From the NCBI RefSeq assembly GCF_009184545.1, contig NZ_QJOW01000004.1, positions 1-64,000 on the forward strand: a stretch of 64,000 nt of DNA, written 5' to 3'. Shown in pieces: positions 34,652 to 45,609 of this stretch (position 1 is the first letter of the stretch; the number at the start of each line of letters is the position of its first letter). The notes under the pieces were generated by a model, which worked only from the letters and a program-made list of their open reading frames with translations, was not told the origin of the DNA and did no database searches. The position numbers and the translations under genes are program-made. Source of the DNA: Halosegnis rubeus (GTDB lineage Archaea; Halobacteriota; Halobacteria; Halobacteriales; Haloarculaceae).

Positions 34652-35787
34652 CGCTCAGAGACCTTCGGCACGCCGTCTCCTTTCAACGCCCTCGCGATGG
34701 TGTTCAGCTGCATCTCGTCGGTGCCGGCCGCGATGCGGCGACCCCGCGCCAGCCGGTAGAGATACTCCAGCGGGTGGCCCTGCTGGTAGGCGCGCGCGCC
34801 GACGATTTGGACCGCCTCGCTGATGACTTCCTCGGCGACCTGTGAGGCGTGGAGCTTCGCGACCGAGGTCTTGAGCCGCGAGGGTGCACTCTCGTGGCCA
34901 TCTGCGCTCGCGGCCGTGTTGTAGACGACGCCGGCGGCCGTCTCCAACTCACGATACATCTCGGCGAGCTTCCACTCGATGCCCTGAAACTCGTCGAGCG
35001 ACTGGCCGAACTGCTCGCGCTCGTCCGCGTACGCGAGCGCCCGCTCCAGTGCGGCCGCGGCCCACCCGATAGCGAGCGTCGAACTGCCGAGTCGCTCCCA
35101 GTTCAGCGACACCAACTGCTGTTTGAAGCCGTCCTCCCCTCGGGTGAGGACGTGGTCTGTCGGTATCTCCACGTCGTCGATGCTGAACTGCGTCTGGCTG
35201 TACCCAGCCATGTTCCGGTACTCCTCGACAACCTCGATGCCGGGGTCGTCAAGCGGGAGCACGACCGAGCCGAGACCCTCCGGGAACCCGACCCACGTGA
35301 CGGCCACGTCCGAGAAGGGGACGCCGCCGACCCACATCTTCTCGCCGTTACAGACGAGCCGGCCGTCTTCCTCCTCGACGGTCGTCGTCATGTTCCCCAC
35401 GTCGGAGCCGGCGTCGGGTTCGGAGATGGCGATGGAGATGTGGTCCTCGCCGGCGGTCACGCCCGGCAGGTACGCCTCCTTCACCGACTCGCTCCCGAAC
35501 AGGTCGATGGCGCGGGGACCGACCATCGACTGGGTGTACACAAACCAGCCGGTGTCCGGGCAGGCGCGGCTCACTGCCTCGGTCAACACCACCGACGCGA
35601 GGTCGGACATCCCCTCGCCGCCGTACGCCTCGTCGATGGAGGGACAGTACAGCCCCTCGTCGGCGAGCAACCGGAGGTTCTCCCAGGGAATCTCCCCCTG
35701 CCACGTGTACGCGTCGGCTTCGAACGCCGTCGCGACCTCCTCGACGCGCTCGGCGTACGCCCGCAGTTCCGGCGATAATGCCTGCAT
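34648..35787 (-). CDS. Acyl-CoA dehydrogenase
   Basis: The 379-residue flavoprotein starts at ATG 35787, where similarity begins; a longer frame upstream is unrelated. It shows SIAISEPDAGSDVGNMTT (FAD/substrate region), the helical C-domain LSLNWERLG-like segment and IAAGTDEMQLNTIAR near the end, where the family motif is usually GTSEIQ. It oxidises acyl-CoAs and passes electrons to ETF. Confidence 0.92.
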   Translation of the reverse strand: MQALSPELRAYAERVEEVATAFEADAYTWQGEIPWENLRLLADEGLYCPSIDEAYGGEGMSDLASVVLTEAVSRACPDTGWFVYTQSMVGPRAIDLFGSESVKEAYLPGVTAGEDHISIAISEPDAGSDVGNMTTTVEEEDGRLVCNGEKMWVGGVPFSDVAVTWVGFPEGLGSVVLPLDDPGIEVVEEYRNMAGYSQTQFSIDDVEIPTDHVLTRGEDGFKQQLVSLNWERLGSSTLAIGWAAAALERALAYADEREQFGQSLDEFQGIEWKLAEMYRELETAAGVVYNTAASADGHESAPSRLKTSVAKLHASQVAEEVISEAVQIVGARAYQQGHPLEYLYRLARGRRIAAGTDEMQLNTIARALKGDGVPKVSER

Positions 35788-35899
35788 GTCCCCAGATTGG
35801 AGTGCCAGACGGTTAATTCGTGGCGTCGGCTCTGTCCACGACGGCGGGTGTCTCCCCCGACACGACAACTGATAAATCGCCCCGGACCCTCCCTCCGGT

Positions 35900-36268
35900 A
35901 TGCAACTCGAGACTATGCGGCCGAACCCGACGTGGGACGCGGCCTCGTATGAAAGCGCCGTCGAGACATTCGCGCAGTTGGACGACCCGACCATCCACGT
36001 CTGGGGCGGCGACTGGTGTAAGGACTGCCGGTCGCAGCTCCCGGACTTCGGTGCCGCGCTCGAGGCCGCCGGCATCCCCGACGAGCAGATTCACCATCAC
36101 CCCGTCGAGAAGAACGACGACGGCTCGAAGTCGGGCGAGCTGGTGGAGGAGTACGGTATCGAGCTGATTCCGACGGTCGTCGTCGAACTCGACGGCGAGG
36201 AGCGCGCCCGCTTCGTCGAAGAGGAGAACGCCCCTATCGTCGTCTACCTCGCAGAACAGTTCGCCTAA
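35900..36268 (+). CDS. Thioredoxin-family protein
   Basis: The 122-residue protein contains the redox motif WCKDC (near 40-44) and the cis-proline region LIPTVVVELDGEE. It resembles archaeal thioredoxin-like disulfide reductases. It overlaps the convergent DUF35 gene by 4 bp (CTAA). A partner reductase is not in the window. Confidence 0.88.
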   Translation: MQLETMRPNPTWDAASYESAVETFAQLDDPTIHVWGGDWCKDCRSQLPDFGAALEAAGIPDEQIHHHPVEKNDDGSKSGELVEEYGIELIPTVVVELDGEERARFVEEENAPIVVYLAEQFA

Positions 36269-36633
36269 GCCGACGCGAACAGCGGCGCGGGGTGGTCGTC
36301 GTCTTCGGTTATCACGCCCGACAGCACGACCTCGTCACCGATAGCGACGCGCTCGCTGTCCCCGTCGATGCGTACCATCACCTTCGCGTCGCCGAGTTCG
36401 ACGACCGTGACCTGGTAGCCGCGCTCCTCGAACCCTTCGGGCGGCACCTGAATTGTCGTCTCCGAGTGGACGACTCCCTCGGTCGGAAGCGACACGCGGG
36501 TCAGTTCGCGGTTCCCGCAGTGGGGACACGCGCCCGTCGGCACGCCGTTCGTGTGGCCGCACTCCTCGCAGGCGAGTCCGAGCAGTTCGCCGTCGCGGAC
36601 CGCCGCCGCCCACTCGTCGTACGTCAGGCTCAT
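36265..36633 (-). CDS. DUF35 OB-fold/zinc-ribbon protein
   Basis: The 122-residue protein has a zinc ribbon (CEECGHTNGVPTGACPHCG, about 22-40) followed by an OB-fold. DUF35 proteins partner with thiolases and, in archaea, bridge thiolase to HMG-CoA synthase to channel acetoacetyl-CoA. Its ATG overlaps the stop of the adjacent thiolase gene by 4 bp, so they are presumably a complex. Confidence 0.9.
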   Translation of the reverse strand: MSLTYDEWAAAVRDGELLGLACEECGHTNGVPTGACPHCGNRELTRVSLPTEGVVHSETTIQVPPEGFEERGYQVTVVELGDAKVMVRIDGDSERVAIGDEVVLSGVITEDDDHPAPLFASA

Positions 36634-37796
36634 GCACGACCCTCCAGGACGCTGACGACGGTCGTGGCAGCGTCCCCGCCGAGGTTGTGCGCGACGCCGA
36701 CGTTCGCGTCGGGGATCTGACGCTCCCCGACCGTACCGCGAATCTGCTCGGTCAACTCGACGATTTGGGCCGTCCCGGTCGCACCGATGGGGTGGCCCTT
36801 CGCCTTCAGCCCGCCGGACGGATTGATCGGTCGGTCGCCGTCCAGCGCGGTGCGGCCCTCGGTCGCGTAGGTCCCGCCCTCGCCGTCGGGGGCGAAGCCG
36901 ATAGCCTCGCTGGCGAGAATCTCAGCGCCGGTGAAGCAGTCGTGTACCTCCGCGAAGTCGGCGTCGTCGGCCGCGATGTCGGCCTGCGCGTACGCCTCAC
37001 TCGCGGCGTCGCGGGCGGCCTGTGTCGCGGACAGGTCAGCCTTGTCGGCAATCGGGACCACGTCTGTCGCGTGGCCGACGCCGGTCACGTCAACGGGCGC
37101 GTCGAAGGAGTCGGCGAGGTCGTCACTCACGACGACCACAGCGCTCGCGCCGTCGGAGAAGGGACAACAGTCCATCAGCCGGAACGGGTCGGCGACGACC
37201 GGTCCCTCGAGCACCTCGTCGACGGTCGTCTCCTTCCCGAAGTGCGCGCGCGGATTCAGCCGCCCGTTCGCGTGGTTCTTCACGGCGACCGCGGCGAGGT
37301 CCTCTTCGGTCGTCCCGTGCTCGTGCATGTGGCGTTTCGTCAGGAGGGCGAAGACGCTCGGGAACGTCAGTCCGGTCGGCTGCTCGTACTGGCGGTGGGA
37401 GGCGGACGCGAAGATGCGCGTCATCGCCGGGGTGTCCTTGCCCGTCTCAGGGGTACACCGCTCGACGCCGCCGACGAGGACGATATCGTGGACGCCGGCA
37501 TCGACCGCCTGCACGGCGTTTTTGAACGCGTTGGCCGAGGTGGCACAGGCGTCCTCGAACCGCTGGACTTCGAGACCGGCCGCACCGATGTGGCTGGCGA
37601 CGCGCGGGCCGAGATGCGTCTCGTTTTCGGCCTGCCCGCTCATCGCGTTCCCGAAGTAGAGCGCGTCGAGGTCGTCGGTCGTCACGCCCGCGTCGTCGAG
37701 CGCGCCGAAGGCTGCCTCGCCGAACAGTTCTTGTAGTGGTGTGTCGTGGACGCCGAACTTGGTCATGCCGGCCCCGACGACTGCTGCGCGAGTCAT
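36630..37796 (-). CDS. Thiolase-family acetyl-CoA C-acyltransferase
   Basis: The 388-residue protein has the nucleophilic Cys in EDACATSANAF (near 84), VHDCFTGAE near 281 and KAKGHPIGATGTAQ near 330. Near the C-terminus AHNLGGDA replaces the CGGG motif with the second cysteine of classical thiolases, as in the SCP2-like group. Coupling to the DUF35 gene supports a joint role. Direction (degradation or synthesis) is unresolved; a second thiolase occurs at 58579. Confidence 0.9.
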   Translation of the reverse strand: MTRAAVVGAGMTKFGVHDTPLQELFGEAAFGALDDAGVTTDDLDALYFGNAMSGQAENETHLGPRVASHIGAAGLEVQRFEDACATSANAFKNAVQAVDAGVHDIVLVGGVERCTPETGKDTPAMTRIFASASHRQYEQPTGLTFPSVFALLTKRHMHEHGTTEEDLAAVAVKNHANGRLNPRAHFGKETTVDEVLEGPVVADPFRLMDCCPFSDGASAVVVVSDDLADSFDAPVDVTGVGHATDVVPIADKADLSATQAARDAASEAYAQADIAADDADFAEVHDCFTGAEILASEAIGFAPDGEGGTYATEGRTALDGDRPINPSGGLKAKGHPIGATGTAQIVELTEQIRGTVGERQIPDANVGVAHNLGGDAATTVVSVLEGRA

Positions 37797-37843
37797 ACCG
37801 CTGTTCGTGTGTGAGCGCTAATCAAGGGACCGCTTGTCGGCGG

Positions 37844-38086
37844 CTACTTCCGGAACTCCCGGTTTGGGGGGTCGCGCCGTTGTCTCCCGCCGGAGCCGGG
37901 AATCGCGAGCCAGATGAGCGGCGCGCCGACGACCACACCGGCGAGGGTGGCGACGACGACCGCAACCGGCGACGCTTCCGCCTGTACCGCGATGAGTCCC
38001 GCAGAGAGCGCGACAATCGCCGTCAGTCCCGCCTTCACGCGGAACGCGAAGGAGTCGCGCTCTTCGGAGCTGATGGGACCGACCAT
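37844..38086 (-). CDS. Small two-span membrane protein
   Basis: Eighty residues from ATG 38086, with two transmembrane segments (about 18-38 and 40-62) and a basic C-terminal tail RQRRDPPNREFRK. The 141 bp up to tyrS hold the divergent promoters. No family recognised. Confidence 0.55.
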   Translation of the reverse strand: MVGPISSEERDSFAFRVKAGLTAIVALSAGLIAVQAEASPVAVVVATLAGVVVGAPLIWLAIPGSGGRQRRDPPNREFRK

Positions 38087-38227
38087 CAGTTCTGCCCCCG
38101 AACGCGTCCCCGCCGCTCCGTACGCATCTCCATACTCCCGGATGCAGTGGCACCGAGTTACCCCTTCCGGTTCGGGCGTCGCACGCGACAACAGACGTTT
38201 TATCCACTTCACCCCGAAACTGCGAGC

Positions 38228-39259
38228 ATGAACGCCCGCGACCGCACGGACCTGATTACGCGGTACACCGAAGAGACCGTCACCGAAGAGGAGATCGAGA
38301 CGCTGCTCGAGGAGCGCGAGGACCCCCACGCGTACATCGGCTACGCCCCGACCGGCGAGATGCACATCGGCCACTTCACGACGATGCGCAAGCTCGCAGA
38401 CTTCGTCGCCGCCGGACTCGAGGTGACCGTCCTCGTCGCCGACCTCCACGCCCACCTCGACGACGAGAAGTCGCCCTTCGAGCTACTGGAGGCTCGGTCG
38501 ACCTACTACGAGGAGGCCATCCGCGGGATGATCGAGGCGGCCGGCGGCGACCCGGACGACGTGGAGTTCGTCCGCGGCACCGACTACCAGCTTGAGGAGC
38601 CGTACACGCTCGAACTCTACCGGCTCATCGCCGACACCACTATCTCGCGGGCGAAACGGGCAGGCAGCGAGGTCGTCCGCCAGTCCGACAACCCCAAACT
38701 CGGCGGCTTGGTTTACACGCTGATGCAGAGTCTCGACGTGCTGGCGCTCGATGCCGACATCGCCTACGGCGGTATCGACCAGCGGGGTATCTACATGCTC
38801 TCCCGTGAGCTGTTCGACGACGACGAGAAGCCGGCCTGCGTGTTCGCACCGCTACTCTCGGGGTTGACCGGCGGGAAGATGTCCGCCTCCGACGCCACCT
38901 CGAAGGTGAATCTCACCGACTCCCCCGATCAGGTCGACGAGAAGATACAGGGAGCATACTGCCCGCAAGGCGAAGTCGAGGACAACGGCGTTCTCGAATA
39001 CCTCGAATACCTCGTCTTCCCGGTGTTCGACGAGCGCGGTGAGGTCCTCACGGTCGAACGCCCCGAGGAGTACGGCGGTAACCTCGTCTACGAGACGTAC
39101 GACGAACTGGAGACCGACTACGTCTCCGGCGAGCTCCATCCCGCCGATTTAAAACCCGGCGCGGCGGCGGCCATCTCGGAGGTGATCGACCCGGTTCGCG
39201 AGCGGCTCACGAGCCAGCCGGACCTGCTGGCGGACGCATACCCGGACACCTACGATTGA
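38228..39259 (+). CDS. tyrS: Tyrosyl-tRNA synthetase
   Basis: The 343-residue class I synthetase has HIGHF (near 46), the KMSKS equivalent GGKMSASD near 219 and GGIDQRGIYML, all as in archaeal TyrRS. Length matches the archaeal short form without a C-terminal S4 domain. It charges tRNA-Tyr. ATG 38228 follows an unrelated upstream frame. An IS200/IS605-type remnant begins directly after the stop codon. Confidence 0.96.
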   Translation: MNARDRTDLITRYTEETVTEEEIETLLEEREDPHAYIGYAPTGEMHIGHFTTMRKLADFVAAGLEVTVLVADLHAHLDDEKSPFELLEARSTYYEEAIRGMIEAAGGDPDDVEFVRGTDYQLEEPYTLELYRLIADTTISRAKRAGSEVVRQSDNPKLGGLVYTLMQSLDVLALDADIAYGGIDQRGIYMLSRELFDDDEKPACVFAPLLSGLTGGKMSASDATSKVNLTDSPDQVDEKIQGAYCPQGEVEDNGVLEYLEYLVFPVFDERGEVLTVERPEEYGGNLVYETYDELETDYVSGELHPADLKPGAAAAISEVIDPVRERLTSQPDLLADAYPDTYD

Positions 39260-39261
39260 CA

Positions 39262-39343
39262 TCCTCCCCTCCCTGAAGAGCGAGGATCCCCACGTTGGGA
39301 TATTGTGGTTTACGACGTGACCTGTTCTTGAGGCGCGAATGCG
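39262..39343. mobile_element. Left part of an IS200/IS605-type remnant, interrupted by an IS
   Basis: The 83 bp after the tyrS stop start with the imperfect hairpin ATCCTC...GAGGAT with TGAA in the loop, the standard terminal structure of haloarchaeal IS200/IS605 elements. The remainder resembles the end region beyond a tnpB gene. Continues after the inserted IS at 40285. Confidence 0.5.
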
Positions 39344-40278
39344 CTGCTCTATTGAAAATGGAAGACAGCAACGGGATCACGCCGTAATGAGTTTAGGAAA
39401 ACGAGGTCGAGAAGACGGTAATGGGAGTCGCCTTGCTCGACCTCGTTGAGACAGCACTACGTGTAGCTAAACAAGCGTTGGGGAAGCGAGCGGGCAAGCC
39501 CGTCTCGGGCGGGCTTGCCCGCGAGACCCACATCGTCGCACACTGTATTCGGAAGGAAGAAGACCACAGCTACGCCGAACTCGTAGATCGGCTCAGTCTC
39601 ATGCCGGACGTGTGTGAGCGTCTCGGGATCAGCTCGGATGCTCCACCTGATCCAACCACGTTCTACCACTCGTTTGATCGGTATGCGATGTATGTCTGGC
39701 GGGCGTTGCTGCGCGTTTCAGCGCAGCAACACCCGCAATCCGGCCACGTTGCCCTCGACAGCACGTTCTTCGAGCGATCTAACGCTTCCCAGTATTATTG
39801 TCAGCGGAAAGGACGGACAGTAAAGACGGTCAAGGCGACGACATTGACCGATACAGAGTCGCTGGCGGTGTTGGACGTTCACTGCTGTATCAAGCATGAG
39901 CACGATACGAAGGCTGGCCCGCGGGTCGTCCGCCGGAACGCGGACGACCTGCGGGCCGTCGCTGCCGATAACGGATTTCAAGATTGGCACACCGAATGCG
40001 AGATCGCAGCATTAGATGTGGACTACCTCATTCAGTACCGTGGATCGACCCCGAAGGCAGCAGCAAACAACGCGCTGATCCGGGCAAAAGGCTATACACA
40101 GCGGTGGATGTCGGAAACATCCTACTCAACGGTCAAGCGAACGCAGGACTCCGCCCTGCGTTCGCAATTCTGGTACCGACAGTTCCGTGAGATCATCCTC
40201 TCGTTCGCCCTCAACAACCTCAAGAAGCTCACCAAAACACTATGATCCCGCTCCCGTACCGCATTTTCAATAGAGCAG
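39344..40278 (+). mobile_element. IS5-like insertion sequence, complete
   Basis: A 935-bp element with perfect 17-bp terminal inverted repeats (CTGCTCTATTGAAAATG at 39344-39360 and its complement at 40262-40278). A 6-bp direct repeat AATGCG flanks it (39338-39343 and 40279-40284), indicating insertion with target duplication. One transposase gene fills most of it. Intact ends and frame suggest recent activity. Confidence 0.88.
39421..40245 (+). CDS. IS5-family-like DDE transposase
   Basis: The 274-residue transposase has a DDE triad: Asp in VALDSTFFERS (near 115), Asp in AVAADNGFQDW (near 183) and Glu in RWMSETSYSTVKRT (near 237), followed by the C-terminal helix FALNNLKKLTKTL. The frame is complete with no damage. 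It catalyses cut-and-paste movement of the surrounding element. Confidence 0.88.
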   Translation: MGVALLDLVETALRVAKQALGKRAGKPVSGGLARETHIVAHCIRKEEDHSYAELVDRLSLMPDVCERLGISSDAPPDPTTFYHSFDRYAMYVWRALLRVSAQQHPQSGHVALDSTFFERSNASQYYCQRKGRTVKTVKATTLTDTESLAVLDVHCCIKHEHDTKAGPRVVRRNADDLRAVAADNGFQDWHTECEIAALDVDYLIQYRGSTPKAAANNALIRAKGYTQRWMSETSYSTVKRTQDSALRSQFWYRQFREIILSFALNNLKKLTKTL

Positions 40279-40284
40279 AATGCG

Positions 40285-42377
<2,093 letters not shown>

Positions 42378-42516
42378 GGTCGAACGTCACTGGAATCGGT
42401 CAAAAGCGTTGGTGGTGGGTGCTCTCCTGGACACAGACTGCGGCACGTCCCGGTCTTCGCGCTCTCTGGGGCTCCAACTGATTCTCGCGGTGAGCTAAAC
42501 GCGTGAGCCGTGGCGC

Positions 42517-43335
42517 TTACGCCTCCTGGCTCCGGTTGAGAAACCGCGCCACCGGTTTGTCGACGCGTCGGCCGCCGTCTATCAACACGTCGTGTCCCCA
42601 GCCGTCGAGTCGTTCGTATCGACCCCCAAGCGCGTCTGCGGTGGTCGCGAACCGCCTCGCTGTGAAGAAGGGGTCGGCTGTTCCCCCGACGATGAGGCTC
42701 GGTACCGATAGCTCCCCCAGCCACGCCGTCGCGTCGAACCCGGTTGCGATTGCAAGTGAGCGTCGAAACGCCTCGGTCGGGTGGTCGGGGAGTCGTGTAA
42801 AAGCGCGAATTGCGGGTGCGGCGACCCGATTTCTCCAACCGTCGGTGACGGTGTTGAGACCGGCGCGATACACCTTCCGCCACTGCCCGCTGTGCGCCCA
42901 CTCGCTCCACTTTTTCAGTGACTCTCGGCCGTGTCTGGAGAGCCGTGCCGCGGCCAGCGCCAGCGTGACCGACCGAACGCGGTCGTCTTGGCGTGCGAGC
43001 GCGAGCGTCAGAAACCCTCCCATCGAGACGCCGAGCACGTCGGCCGGGCCGATTTCGTCCAGTACGCTCCGGTAGCCGTCAGCCATCGCCGATGCCGTCG
43101 CGGCCTCGCTCTCGACCGGTCGCGAAACGTAATAGACCGTCCGCGGAGCGCCGGCGGCTACACACGCCGTCGCCTGCCGGTAGCAGTAGCCCGCCAGCAC
43201 GCCGTCGAACCACAACTGGTCGCCGGCGGGAAACAGCGGGTCGTTCACGCCGGGGACGACGAGCAGTGGTGGCCCCGTTCCGTAGCGCACGTACGGATGT
43301 CCGGCGACCGTCCCGCGTCGAGGAAACAGACTCAT
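42517..43335 (-). CDS. Alpha/beta-fold hydrolase
   Basis: The 272-residue protein shows the nucleophile elbow GVSMGGFL (Ser near 104), the acid in GGTADPFF (near 218) and the His in GWGHDVL (near 249). The oxyanion segment PPLLVVPGVNDPL is present near 23. No signal peptide. The substrate is unknown; close in plan to esterases and C-C hydrolases. The 42378-42516 gap before it holds nothing supported. Confidence 0.85.
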   Translation of the reverse strand: MSLFPRRGTVAGHPYVRYGTGPPLLVVPGVNDPLFPAGDQLWFDGVLAGYCYRQATACVAAGAPRTVYYVSRPVESEAATASAMADGYRSVLDEIGPADVLGVSMGGFLTLALARQDDRVRSVTLALAAARLSRHGRESLKKWSEWAHSGQWRKVYRAGLNTVTDGWRNRVAAPAIRAFTRLPDHPTEAFRRSLAIATGFDATAWLGELSVPSLIVGGTADPFFTARRFATTADALGGRYERLDGWGHDVLIDGGRRVDKPVARFLNRSQEA

Positions 43336-43426
43336 CGTCTACCGTCTCGTGTGGCAGATGCAAAAGCTGTCTCTCCGGCGGGGGGCGTGACACAATTCTT
43401 ATTCGCCGGTGACGGCTACCCGGGGT

Positions 43427-44467
43427 ATGAACGAGGAGCGGGTCCGTGACATCCTGCGTGGAGTCGAGGACCCAGCGCTGGGCGACGATATCGTCTCGTT
43501 GGGACTTGTCAACAGCATTGAACTCGACGGCGACGCGGTGACCGTCGACCTCGCGCTCGGGGCACCCTACTCGCCCGTCGAGACCGATATCGCGAACGAG
43601 GTGCGGGAACTGCTCGAGACCGAAGGGCTCGACGTGGAACTTGCAGCCAACGTCGACCGCGGAATCGATCCCGACGAGGAGGTCCTTCCGGGCGTGGAGA
43701 ACATCATCGCGGTCTCGTCCGGCAAGGGCGGTGTCGGAAAGTCGACGGTGGCCGTCAACCTCGCGGCCGGGCTCGCCGATATGGGCGCGAGCGTCGGGCT
43801 GTTCGACGCTGATGTGTACGGGCCGAACGTCCCACGGATGGTCGAGAGCGACGAGCGTCCCCAGGCAACGCCAGACGAGACCATCGTGCCGCCAGAGCGG
43901 TTCGGCATGAAGCTGATGAGCATGGCCTTCCTCGTCGGCGAGGAGGACCCCGTCATCTGGCGAGGGCCGATGATCCACAAGCTCATCACGCAACTCGTCG
44001 AGGACGTGGAGTGGGGGCGACTCGACTACATGATCGTCGACCTTCCGCCGGGGACGGGCGATACGCAGCTCACGCTGCTTCAGTCGGTCCCGATTTCGGG
44101 GTCAGTCATCGTGACGACGCCACAGGAGGTCGCACTCGACGACGCGCGCAAGGGCCTGCGTATGTTCGGCAAACACGACACTCCCGTGCTCGGCATCGTC
44201 GAGAACATGTCCGGGTTCAAATGTCCCGACTGCGGGAACGTCCACGACATCTTCGGCTCCGGCGGCGGTCAGCGATTCGCCGACGAGAACGAACTGCCGT
44301 TCCTCGGCGAACTTCCCCTCGATCCCGACGTACGCGAGGGTGGCGACACGGGACAGCCGGTCGTGCTGGACGACGACAGCGACACGGGCGAGGCGTTCCG
44401 CGAGTTCGTCCGCGAGACGGCCGATATGCAGGGAATTGTCCACCGCCAGCGCACCGCGAACCGATGA
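43427..44467 (+). CDS. mrp: Mrp/NBP35-type iron-sulfur cluster carrier ATPase
   Basis: The 346-residue protein has an N-terminal DUF59/MIP18 domain (about 1-80), the deviant Walker A SSGKGGVGKST near 99, DADVYGPNVP and LPPGTGDTQLTL, and a CPDCG cysteine pair (near 265) for the bridging cluster. It assembles and transfers Fe-S clusters in the cytoplasm. ATG 43427 is preceded by an AT-rich CACAATTCTTATTCG promoter. It is coupled (ATGA) to the next small gene. Confidence 0.95.
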   Translation: MNEERVRDILRGVEDPALGDDIVSLGLVNSIELDGDAVTVDLALGAPYSPVETDIANEVRELLETEGLDVELAANVDRGIDPDEEVLPGVENIIAVSSGKGGVGKSTVAVNLAAGLADMGASVGLFDADVYGPNVPRMVESDERPQATPDETIVPPERFGMKLMSMAFLVGEEDPVIWRGPMIHKLITQLVEDVEWGRLDYMIVDLPPGTGDTQLTLLQSVPISGSVIVTTPQEVALDDARKGLRMFGKHDTPVLGIVENMSGFKCPDCGNVHDIFGSGGGQRFADENELPFLGELPLDPDVREGGDTGQPVVLDDDSDTGEAFREFVRETADMQGIVHRQRTANR

Positions 44468-44673
44468 GCCACTCCGACGAGTACCGCGAACTCCTGCGTG
44501 AAGTCGCCGAGGACGTGCGTGGAGATAGCTCCGAGTCAGAGCAGCTCGCGGCCATCCTCTATCGCGTCTCGGACCTCTACGACGAGGAGGAAGACACCGA
44601 CCCACAGGACGTGTACCGGAACGTGAAGACCATCTTCGAGATCAAAGACCGAGGGACGCTGGCACGCGATTGA
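44464..44673 (+). CDS. Small conserved-type hypothetical protein
   Basis: Sixty-nine residues, acidic and helical (SDEYRELLREVAEDVRGD, then SEQLAAILYRVSDLYDEEED). Its ATG overlaps the mrp stop, so it is made with Mrp. No motif. A partner role in Fe-S handling is only suggested by position. Confidence 0.65.
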   Translation: MSHSDEYRELLREVAEDVRGDSSESEQLAAILYRVSDLYDEEEDTDPQDVYRNVKTIFEIKDRGTLARD

Positions 44674-44979
44674 CTCGGGAGTGTCTGTCGTAGCGAACAG
44701 GCGACGCAACTGCGTTCCGAACCGGCGCGTCACACGGTTTTGCCGCCGCGGTTGCCCGCGCTCCCGCCGTGACCGGTCCGGGCGGCTCGTCAGGTCATAT
44801 CGGCCGTGGTCCCGGCTTCGGATTTGAACCTTCACGCTCCGTGGCCTCTCGTGGCACACCGGCGTTCGGTTCGTGATGCTTAAGTAGGCAAGCCGAGTTC
44901 CTACAGACGCACTCGATGTAGGGGCGGATGCCCCGAGTCGGGCGGACTCGATCCGTCGGGCGAAGATACACGACCGCGT
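44674..44979 (+). promoter_or_regulatory. Intergenic region with promoter of the tRNA-Ser/ribosomal operon
   Basis: The 306-bp gap has no supported gene. A TATA-like element GCTTAAGTA lies at 44878-44886, followed by a GC-rich, structure-prone leader (about 44905-44979) immediately before tRNA-Ser. Strong promoters of this type drive tRNA and ribosomal operons in haloarchaea. Placement of the start is inferred. Confidence 0.55.
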
Positions 44980-45062
44980 GTTGCGGTAGCCAAGTGGCCC
45001 AAGGCGCTGGGTTGCTAACTCAGTGGCGTAATGCCCCCGGGGTTCGAATCCCCGCCGCAACG
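44980..45062 (+). tRNA. tRNA-Ser (GCT anticodon)
   Basis: Cloverleaf with acceptor GTTGCGG/CCGCAAC (44980-44986, 45055-45061), anticodon stem around TTGCTAA giving GCT, a long variable arm (class II) and a T-arm GGGGTTCGAATCCCC. Discriminator G at 45062; CCA is not encoded. It lies 25 bp before rps13 and is likely co-transcribed. Confidence 0.95.
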
Positions 45063-45087
45063 CTCACCCACCCCGATAATCATAGAT

Positions 45088-45609
45088 ATGAGCGCGGAAG
45101 AACCAGACACAGACGCCGAGGAAGACGAGGACATTCAGTACTTCGTCCGCATCGGCCAGACCGACCTCGACGGGACGAAGACCGTCGAGCGGTCGCTGAT
45201 GGAGTTGAACGGAATCGGCCAGCGAACGGCCCGCATTGTCGCAGCGAAGGCAGACGTCGACCGCGACTCGGTCTTCGGCTCCCTCGACGAGAGCGTCATC
45301 GAACGCGTCGTCGAGACCGTCGAGAATCTCGCCGACGAGATTCCAGAGTGGATGGTCAACCACCAGGACCACTACTTCACCGGCGAGTCCACCCACGAGT
45401 TCGGCAACGACCTCGAGATGACGCGTCGACGCGACATCAACCGCATGAAGATGATCGACTCCTATCGTGGCGTCCGACACAAGCGCGGTCAGAAGGTCCG
45501 CGGACAGCGCACCAAGTCCACCGGCCGTACCGAGGGAACCATTGGTGTGAACGTCGAGGCCATCAAGGAGCAGCAGGCTGAGGAAGCCGCCGAGGGGGAT
45601 GAAGAGTAA
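45088..45609 (+). CDS. rps13: Ribosomal protein S13
   Basis: The 173-residue protein has the family core QYFVRIGQTDLDGTKTVERS, LNGIGQRTARIVAAKA and the C-terminal YRGVRHKRGQKVRGQRTKST. The N- and C-termini carry acidic extensions usual in haloarchaea. ATG 45088 follows the tRNA. It contacts 16S rRNA in the small-subunit head. Its stop overlaps the rps4 start (TAATG). Confidence 0.97.
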   Translation: MSAEEPDTDAEEDEDIQYFVRIGQTDLDGTKTVERSLMELNGIGQRTARIVAAKADVDRDSVFGSLDESVIERVVETVENLADEIPEWMVNHQDHYFTGESTHEFGNDLEMTRRRDINRMKMIDSYRGVRHKRGQKVRGQRTKSTGRTEGTIGVNVEAIKEQQAEEAAEGDEE

